DNA of 64,000 bases, taken from assembly GCA_001247695.2 (NCBI GenBank), contig LGRX02035486.1:1-64000 (forward strand), in the 5' to 3' direction. The first letter of the stretch is position 1. Every line of letters starts with the position of its first letter. This DNA comes from Cymbomonas tetramitiformis (lineage: Eukaryota > Chlorophyta > Pyramimonadophyceae > Pyramimonadales > Pyramimonadaceae). The translations under genes and the position numbers were made by a program. The notes under the pieces are model-generated. The model ran no database searches, had not been told where the DNA came from, and worked only from the letters and a program-made list of their open reading frames with translations. This document shows, piece by piece, positions 57,134 to 64,000 of the stretch.

Positions 57134-57328
57134 TGCTGGATGTGACACCCCGTATGTGTCACAGTCCTCTGTCTGTACTAGTACTCCGTACAGTACGGCT
57201 GTCACAGGTTCAGGGTTTCGGGCTTGAGCCGAGCGACACTCAATCTAACTTCACTTCTTATGTTATCTTAAGTTTAAGCATTCTGTGTTTCAGCACCTCA
57301 ATATATAGTCAGCACTATATATCCCACA
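57134..57328 (+). repeat. 3' LTR of the gag-only element
   Basis: 195-bp direct repeat of 54061-54255. The only difference I see is TTAAG for GTAAG near 57274. It is preceded by the purine-rich GGGTGGTG. Confidence 0.93.
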
Positions 57329-57550
57329 ATAATCCCAAGGCACCTACTCGACCCCTATGCACCGAAATATGGCTATGGGCCCTAGGCTACAGCTCGCGCG
57401 ATGCAGATGAATCACTGCCCCTGGGGTTCCCTCCGGAAATGGAGGGCAAACCGTCGTAGAGTTAAACGCTACAAGTGAAAAGTAGTTGAGTATGCAAACC
57501 CAAAGACAATACACGCACACGTCTCTCGTCCGCTGAGTGCTGACACACGA

Positions 57551-57660
57551 TGGCATGGCATGGCATGACATAACGATATGGCATGGCATGCCTTGACTTG
57601 TACCCGTAGGTGGGTACCGCTGCCGCCTCGCCGTGATACGTGGCATGACATGACACGCGG
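57551..57660. repeat. TGGCA/TGACA-rich tract
   Basis: Short runs of ATGGC and TGACA words around 57551-57595 and 57643-57660, resembling the TGACA microsatellite at 16 kb. Confidence 0.7.
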
Positions 57661-57692
57661 CAGCGACATGCGCAAGCGCTCGGATATACTCT

Positions 57693-57781
57693 AGAACCGG
57701 AGTCTCTGAGCCGCGATCGAAGCGATCGAGGTTCGATTATTCCCGAGGTTTGTTACATTTTAGAAGCTCAGAGACTCCGGT
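57693..57781. repeat. Small foldback with 16-bp arms
   Basis: ACCGGAGTCTCTGAGC (57693-57708) is the exact reverse complement of GCTCAGAGACTCCGGT (57766-57781), enclosing about 57 bases. It looks like a miniature inverted-repeat element; I could not define a target duplication. Confidence 0.8.
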
Positions 57782-58020
57782 ATTTTATGCCAAAAGCTTT
57801 ATTTTCGCTTTTTTTTTTGCGGGTTCAGGGCGTCAGCCTGGTTCTGAGTTGTCGCAGTTTGCATAATGTCATTGCCTCAAGAAGCTATATCCTTGAATTT
57901 ATTGTCCTAACTGATACTTGAAACCGAAACTTTCTTCGCTTATGCCATATCGTGCAGTAAACGCCGCCGCCCAGGACGAAGAAACCTTTAAACGAGGGCG
58001 GTAGGATGGAAAAACATTTG

Positions 58021-58625
58021 CGGAAAGCGTGAACTCTTTTGGTCTATAGATGCTAGTTAGATTATCGGGGACGGTTGATTATGTGCACGTTTGAAAGGTG
58101 AGAGGCCCTCTCGAAGTCTCGCACACAGTATCGGTTATTTGTTGTGACGTTGTTGGCCGCTTTGACGTCCGGGTTTGGGTTTCGCTACGAAGCGCATGTT
58201 GAAAACGTGAACTTTGCAGGTCTGCAGATTCTATTTGGATGCTCGAGGACGACGGCTGATGATGGGCGCGTTTGAAAGGTGAGAGCGCCCTCTCCAACAT
58301 CCGCACATAATATCGGTGATTTGTCGTGACGTAGTTGTCCCTTTTTTACGTCCAGGTTAGGGTTTCGCTGCGAAGCGCATATATGCTGAAAACATGAACT
58401 CCGCAGGTTCATATATGCTGTTTGGATGCTCGGGGACGACGGCTGATGATGGGCGCGTTTGAAAGGTGAAAGTGCCTTCTCCAACCTCCCCACATAATAT
58501 CGGTGTTGTGCTGTGATGTAGTTGCCCGTTTTTTACATCCAAGTTTGGGTTTTGCCACGAAACGCATGCTGAAAACGTGAACTCCGCAGGTTCATAGATC
58601 CTTGTTCGGACTCCGCGACAGTTAC
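58021..58625. repeat. Satellite of about 185 bp, three copies plus a partial one
   Basis: Units share GAAAACGTGAACT, GCGCGTTTGAAAGGTGAGAG, CCCTCTCCAAC, ATAATATCGGTG and GGGTTTCGCTGCGAAGCGCA. Divergence between neighbours is moderate (roughly 10-20 percent by eye). No coding signal. Confidence 0.85.
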
Positions 58626-58751
58626 AAACCCTAAATCGCAATATCTAAACGTTAACCGATCCGAAGGCTCTGGCCCCCAGAGTGGCTCGGATACAAGCAT
58701 ACACCAATTAGTCCTCGTGTCACATGCCGCAGAAACTAGGGTCGACACAAG

Positions 58752-58890
58752 TAAATAAACAATACATTTACGACGATAACCTCTGTCTTCAACCCGATAC
58801 AAGTAAAATGAACAATTCATTTACGACGATAACCTCTGTCTGCAACCCGATACAAGTAAAATGAACAATTCATTTACGCCGATAACCCTT
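58752..58890. repeat. Tandem repeat of about 53 bp, 2.5 copies
   Basis: Units contain AACAATTCATTTACGACGAT, AACCTCTGTCTNCAACCCG and ATACAAGTAAAATG. Confidence 0.88.
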
Positions 58891-61800
58891 CAAGCCTTCG
58901 AACCGTGATAGAATGCCACTGCCATGATGGGCTCTTGAATGCCCTAGCTATGGGTTCAGCCAGACATAGACAGTCATCACATGCGAAAATGGCCGTAGCG
59001 GCAGCGCTATTTTTCGAGAAACTCGGAGGAGTCGAACGCGCGAAGTCATCGGTGATGATGACATAAGCTCGAAAGCGACCAAAAACTTACATCACGTATA
59101 AGGAGAGGTCGCAGAGTTCACGGGGTTTCGCAGATTTCACGGACTTTGGAAGTGAAAGTTCGTGAAAAGGAGCCACGGAAGAGAAACGGCGTGATGATGT
59201 TGCACAACACTTCTTTGACCACAACGAGACCTTCAACATACTTAGATTATCAGAGTATGTTATAAAACACCCACTTACAATCTTTTGTATCGATACATCT
59301 GCTTGCCATCGGTCAGTGTGTTAGACTCCGGCTACTTCGCATTCCCGGGTGGTGCGTTAGAGTATGTTAGGTATAGCCCAGGCAGCCCTCCCGAGAGTCT
59401 CGGTGTAGGCCCCTGGTACCGTTAGACCCCTAGTCCGTACTGGCTCGAGTACCGCTGCCCGTGTGTGTCACAGCTGTGTCACATGCCGTTAGGTTCCGTT
59501 AGAGTCTTTCTTAGGTTATAGGTTTCAGTAAGCCTTTCTATCTGGTTATCTATCACATATGCTGAATACAGTCAACCTATATCGGCTCACTCCGAATATA
59601 CCGGTTTAGGTATATTCACTAGAGTATAGAGTCCGATTCGATATGCTCTGACTACGGAATCTACTGTCACCGCACCGTGCTTACACCATAGTCCGAAACC
59701 CCGAAACATATGCTAGGGTCCAAACCGTGTGGGACGATACCTCGTACTGACTGATCTCAGAGAGACATTTCCGATCATGGATCATCTTCAAAGATCCAAT
59801 AAGGTAAGCAGACTGCGGCTGTGAAGCGGCAGTGGGCTAGGGTGGGGCGATGTGATGCCATGCCGTGGCACTCGGTGTCACGCGACATGAAGGAACATGT
59901 ATCATCGGTATGAAACTCTCCCCGACCGAACACCCCTCGCACACGGGGGTCTACAAAGAAAAAAACAGTTCACTGCAATTTCACGCAATTATTTCTAATT
60001 TGAAATGATTAATAATGTCATCGCAAAGAGCCATAATATTGGACATGCTGTTAAAATGCTTACGGTCTCGAAAACTCGCACAAAATAATGTAGAAAATTG
60101 ACTTTGGTAGCCCAGGCGAGTTTGAATTTGAAACGTTGTCTAACTGCAGTTGCCGCACACTAATATACCAGGTGCTGCTCAGTGCTGCTCGGATTCGATT
60201 CTGCAGCGGGACATATTAGTATTTAGTACTCGTTATATTACATTAAATATGGCTAAAACATTGTGACACTGGAGATCTCGATAACATAGATGCCACTCTT
60301 GCATCCTCATATCGTTCGATTGCGACAATTGTGCACTGGATGGTCAGCTAGACATTACTGTGACACAGCCTCGTGTGTCGTGTGCAATACTTGCGGGCTC
60401 TACTGCTGACACATGATTTTGATATGAATTAGCATCAGCTGTGTTTCACATTCACTTCCAAATGATTCAATCGCTATATATGTATATCTCGCTACACGAC
60501 GGGTATCACGCAAGTTGTCGTGATATATTCACCCAACTCACGATGATTTATCGATTTCGACAATACGATGGATTCCACTCTATCTGGCATGCACGACTCG
60601 TACATTATCCACAGCACACACACACACACACACACGCACACACACACACGTATGCGATTTGCTTGCTACAACGCCTCGGTATGAAACTCAAAGCCAAAAC
60701 TACCGAAATGATCTTCCCCTGCGTGGGTGCCGTGTGACGTTTCGTGCATGTATCTGACGCAGCAATGTCTTATTCTCGCAACATCATACGGTATATATCA
60801 GGGTTCCTTCCTTGTCTCAGCTGCCAAACACAACAAAATAGTATTGCTGCACACGATACACGCCGTGCAAGTTGCAACCTATATTTCTATTGGTGACGAC
60901 CCTGTCGTCAGACAGATTCCCCGTACGCTGGTTCCTACTAGCACGACTGTGTAGGTTTTTGGGCGATCCGTTATCCCGCAACAATGATTCCAGGTGAGTC
61001 GATGCATCAGCTATACGGGGAGTTTATATTCCGGCAGGTTGTGATGTGCACTGTTGGGGATTTGTACATGTTTCATCAGGATCCAATTTCTTACAATATA
61101 ACCTTTCCTGTGTGTATGGCACGGATACATCCAGGGACCCACACACATATGGGTCTACCAGCAGCTGAAACTTACAGTGATCACAAACTACAGAGAGTCA
61201 TCATTTACTCAACATATTCAACTAACTATAATATCATCGCGTCAAATCAATAATGCGATCACTACTACTGGTCTAAAGACTGATAAAAATTTACGTTTCA
61301 TGGATCAGAGTGATTGTTCAAATACACATGCGAGATAGGTTCTTGTTCCTGTTATTTACAGAGCGATGAAGAATATAATGATACTACTATCATGCTAATG
61401 GTACATATTTATACGTGTACAATATTACTCAAAGACTGTTTGTTCGGTAATCTTTGTTGACTCAAGGATCCCATTTTCCTTGAAAATGCCATGTATGACT
61501 AGATCAGATGAACAAATCGAAGCCACTCGTCTACCAACAAATCCCCTTTCTACTGCGCTGCCACACAAATTACCCCCTTTCCCTTTCCCCAAAATTGGAT
61601 ATCATTCCTTGACTTTCATTCAGTTTTCATTTTCTTTAGCACTGACAACCCCTTTGCAGATTGCATCTTTTCGGCGCTGTACATGTATAACATGTATCCC
61701 TCATAAACTGCGGCCAGCTGTAGCAGATTTCCAACGCATCATTCATTCAACTTCGTGGCAAAATGCTATGGATGCCTACTACTTGACTGAACCCGGCTCA

Positions 61801-61985
61801 TGTTTGTTATCTTGTCGTAATTTTTTTAGCAGTGCCTCAGTATTTGGTAGTTCATAACGCTGGCAGAGACGCGCCTTAACTACAAAAATTAGCTGTGCCA
61901 CCTGCTTTCCACACAGCCACCCACTTTGTCAAAACACATAAAAAGCTAAATAACGAGGAAATGCGATTTCCGGCAGGTGCAGCAC
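58891..61985. other. Gene-poor stretch
   Basis: No supported gene. 59,320-59,800 has the look of an LTR plus leader (TGTTAGACTCCGG near its start; an ATG followed by a donor-like GGTAAGCAG at its end), but I cannot find a partner. 60,617-60,652 is a CA microsatellite. The remaining short frames are AT-rich and unremarkable. Confidence 0.5.
60617..60652. repeat. CA microsatellite
   Basis: About 17 CA dinucleotides interrupted once by CG. Confidence 0.95.
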
Positions 61986-64000
61986 CTTCGCCCTCAAAGG
62001 GCGGGTGGGGACTGCCCCGAGCCCCGCCGATTTGCGCCGAGGAAGCACTTCCATCATCGCAGCCTCCGCCAGCTCAGCGTACTTCAGGATGGCTTCGGGG
62101 GCCTCGTGCCCTTCCACTTTTGCTTGCTGCACAGCGCGCCCACCAAAAGTTCAGTCCGCCACGTCCCAAATGACCCGTCCTCCCAGATGACCCGTCGTTC
62201 CAGATGACCCGTCGTCATGGGTATGAGTTGGAGCTATGCCGCATCTTCCCCCGACACCCAGCACACCCAGCGGACGCGTGGAGTGTTTTGTGAGCCGGCG
62301 GATGTGCGGCATGCATGCTCTCGAGGTAATCACCTCATCCGCTTCTTGCATTTCGAGAGTAGCAAAGTCCCCTTATTGACAAGGCTGATGCGTGGGGGCT
62401 CACCATTTGAGTCTCCAGCATGTCTCGCTTCCGAGTTACATGTGTGGAAGCGAGACAAGCTGGAGACTCAAATGGTGAGCCCCCACCCATCAGCCTTGTC
62501 AAGAAGGGGACATTGCTACCTTCGAAGTGGAAAAAACGGATGAGGTGATTACCTCGAGAGCATGCATGCCACACATCCTCCGACTTACAAAACGCTCCGC
62601 GCATGTACACCACACCGCCATGGTGCCCACCGCCGCCCGGATCCAGGACATTTCAGGCACCGTGTGGCCGGCCTCACCTTGAGTTCCTGAGGTGTGACCG
62701 CGCTCAGTACATCCGCCACGCGGCAGAAGCCTTCCATCCAGTCAACGTACCCTGCACCCGCGCCACTTGGGCCTCTCACTTCGTAGGTTCACCCCGGTGA
62801 AGCATGCTGGCTGCTGGAAGCCTTGCCCCAGCTGCCGCACAGTCATGTGGCGCGGCCCCTGCTCTGTTACCAATGACTGACGCGGCGCCATCGACCTCGC
62901 TTCTGAACACGCCGCCATCGACCTCGCTGCTGAACGCGGCGCCATCGACCTCGCTGCTGAACGCGCCGCCATCGACCCCTGCTGAGCGCGCCGCCATCGA
63001 CCTCGCTGCTGAACGCGCCGCCATCGACCTCGCTGCTGAACGCGCCGCCATCGACCTCGCTGCTGCTGAACGCGCCGCCACCAACCTCGCTGCGCTCGTC
63101 CTCCCTTGTCCAAAGTGCGGTGTGTCCTTGGACGTCCCAGAGCTCTCTTTTCAAGCGCTGCGATGTATGGACCGCCAGGAATCGCACGCAGGAATCTTCA
63201 GTCAAGCGGGGATGCTCAGTGGGGTATCAAGGTGCGCATGCTGGGCAGGTCTAGGCTCGGGCCGCAGTGCCCCTGTGAGACCCTATTGCCGGCTCCCAGA
63301 AAGGGCTGTAGGGGGGCTGTAGAGGCGCCGGCATGACGAGGCCCTGCGGCGGGGCGCACTCACCGAGGCCCTCGTTCTTGTCCTTGTTGTCGTAGGGCTC
63401 CACGACTGTGGTGCGGGACTTGACGAAGCATGTCAGCACCTCCCTCGGGAACACGCTGACCGCCTTCACGTCGCCGCTCACAAGCTGGCACTCTTCAAAC
63501 ATCTGCATGAAGCCAAGCTGCGGCAACACACCCGCGGCCCGCGACCCCACTCTCCGCCGACGTGTCATACCATTCTTTGCAGACGGTGCACTTCATCCTG
63601 ACCCCCAGCCCCCCCTGGAACGAGCGATGCTCTCAGGGAGCCAGCATCATGGGCCTCCTCGAGAGTGCCTCGATGGCAGGCGAAGGCTATTCACAACCTC
63701 GAGCGTGCCTCCCGTGAACACACACACACACACAACCCCACATACCCCACTGCTCAGCAGCAGCAACTCGGGAAAAGCAGCAGACCGCCCCCACTCCCTC
63801 GTGCGCCTCCCTTGCAGCCGATGCCTGGAATACCCACTCCTCGACCCGCGAGCTCTCTGCGGCCATCAGCTCGGGTGGGTCAACAAGAGTTGTCTGGGCG
63901 CCCAATGCGCGGCAGGCGGCACCAGGTCCATCCGCTTCTTTCTCCGCAGCCCCTTGTAGTAGTTGTAGGTCGCCTTGAAGAAGGGCTGCTCCTCCCGCAG
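61986..64000 (-). CDS. Internal exons of an unknown minus-strand gene, cut by the right edge
   Basis: Three exons agree in splice phase: (beyond 64000)-63923, 63517-63364 and 62128-61986. The first ends KGLRRKKRMDL at donor CTG|GTGCCG. The second reads LGFMQMFEECQLVSGDVKAV, then SRTTVVEPYDNKDKNEGLG, with acceptor GCCGCAG| and donor CG|GTGAGT. The third, starting after CAGCAAG|, reads KVEGHEAPEAILKYAELAEA and ends at AAG|GTGCTG. The mixed charged and helical character looks like real protein, but I recognise no family. The gene start is outside the window and its 3' end is unresolved. A minisatellite and a 310-bp hairpin lie in the intron between the second and third exons. Confidence 0.5.
62283..62595. 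repeat. Near-perfect 310-bp hairpin (inverted repeat, about 150-bp arms)
   Basis: Arms 62283-about 62434 and about 62447-62595 are reverse complements with only scattered mismatches, closed by a loop of about 13 bases between GCTTCC and GGAAGC. Shared words include GCATGCATGCTCTCGAGG, TAATCACCTCATCCG and GGCTCACCATTTGAGTCTCC. It lies in an intron of the minus-strand gene. Confidence 0.93.
62880..63095. repeat. 27-bp minisatellite, about eight copies
   Basis: Unit GCCATCGACCTCGCTGCTGA plus ACGCGCC, with one short copy (CCATCGACCCCTGCTGAG) and one carrying an extra CTG. It keeps both strands open and creates Ala/Ser-rich spurious frames. Confidence 0.92.
63718..63732. repeat. Short CA run
   Basis: About seven CA dinucleotides, in the intron between the two rightmost exons. 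Confidence 0.7.

Larger units (their letters stand above)
54061..57328 (+). mobile_element. Gag-only, non-autonomous LTR retrotransposon, probably Ty1/copia-related
   Basis: 3,268 bp with identical-length 195-bp LTRs (TGCTGG...CCCACA) that differ by about one base, and a perfect 5-bp target duplication ATAAT (54056-54060 and 57329-57333). The internal region holds only Gag-like frames. There is no protease, reverse transcriptase, RNase H or integrase, so it must be mobilised in trans. Right after the 5' LTR, GGTTATGG matches the internal (anticodon-loop) half of initiator tRNA-Met, the primer style of many Ty1/copia elements. Confidence 0.9.

Noticed and set aside
59320..59800. Solo LTR or 5' end of a copia element
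   Set aside because: It has LTR-like composition and a leader-like end, but no partner repeat, target duplication or Gag frame was found.

Overview
This is nuclear DNA of a eukaryote with spliced genes. I could rebuild several gene models from GT/AG exon boundaries whose reading phases agree. The mix of a plant-type GT77 (XEG113-like) Golgi arabinosyltransferase, GC-rich introns packed with minisatellites, chromodomain transposons and a giant SecA-like protein points to a green alga, possibly a prasinophyte such as Cymbomonas. That organism call is inference, not a match I could test.

Layout. 1-243 is a tandem repeat, followed by a weak minus-strand gene candidate and an empty stretch. 4.07-11.5 kb (+) holds a multi-exon multi-pass membrane protein resembling PqiA (paraquat-inducible protein A). 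12.3-13.75 kb (-) holds the last four exons of an unrecognised protein with a Rossmann-like motif. 16.37-26.37 kb (+) is a GT77 glycosyltransferase gene of at least 17 exons, with minisatellites and a foldback element in its introns. 27.98-40.41 kb (-) is one gene of about 2,900 residues: N-terminal P-loop GTPase, very long helical region with a J-like motif, SecA-type motor, and C-terminal von Willebrand A domain. 41.3-43.1 kb (-) is a two-exon protein of unknown function.

43.84-57.33 kb is a nested transposon block. A chromodomain-bearing hAT element (43843-54040, with terminal inverted repeats and an 8-bp target duplication) is split by a complete, young Ty3/gypsy chromovirus (43907-52340, 5-bp target duplication). 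The gypsy polyprotein carries two DNA methyltransferase domains, an adenine-N6 type between RNase H and integrase and a cytosine-C5 type after the chromodomain. Twelve bases beyond the hAT lies a 3.27-kb gag-only LTR element (54061-57328, 195-bp LTRs, target duplication ATAAT).

57.3-62 kb is gene-poor, with satellites and foldbacks. 62.0-64.0 kb (-) holds internal exons of a further unknown gene that runs off the right edge, with a 310-bp hairpin and a 27-bp minisatellite in its neighbourhood. The most notable items are the dual-methyltransferase retrotransposon and the GTPase-J-SecA-vWA fusion.
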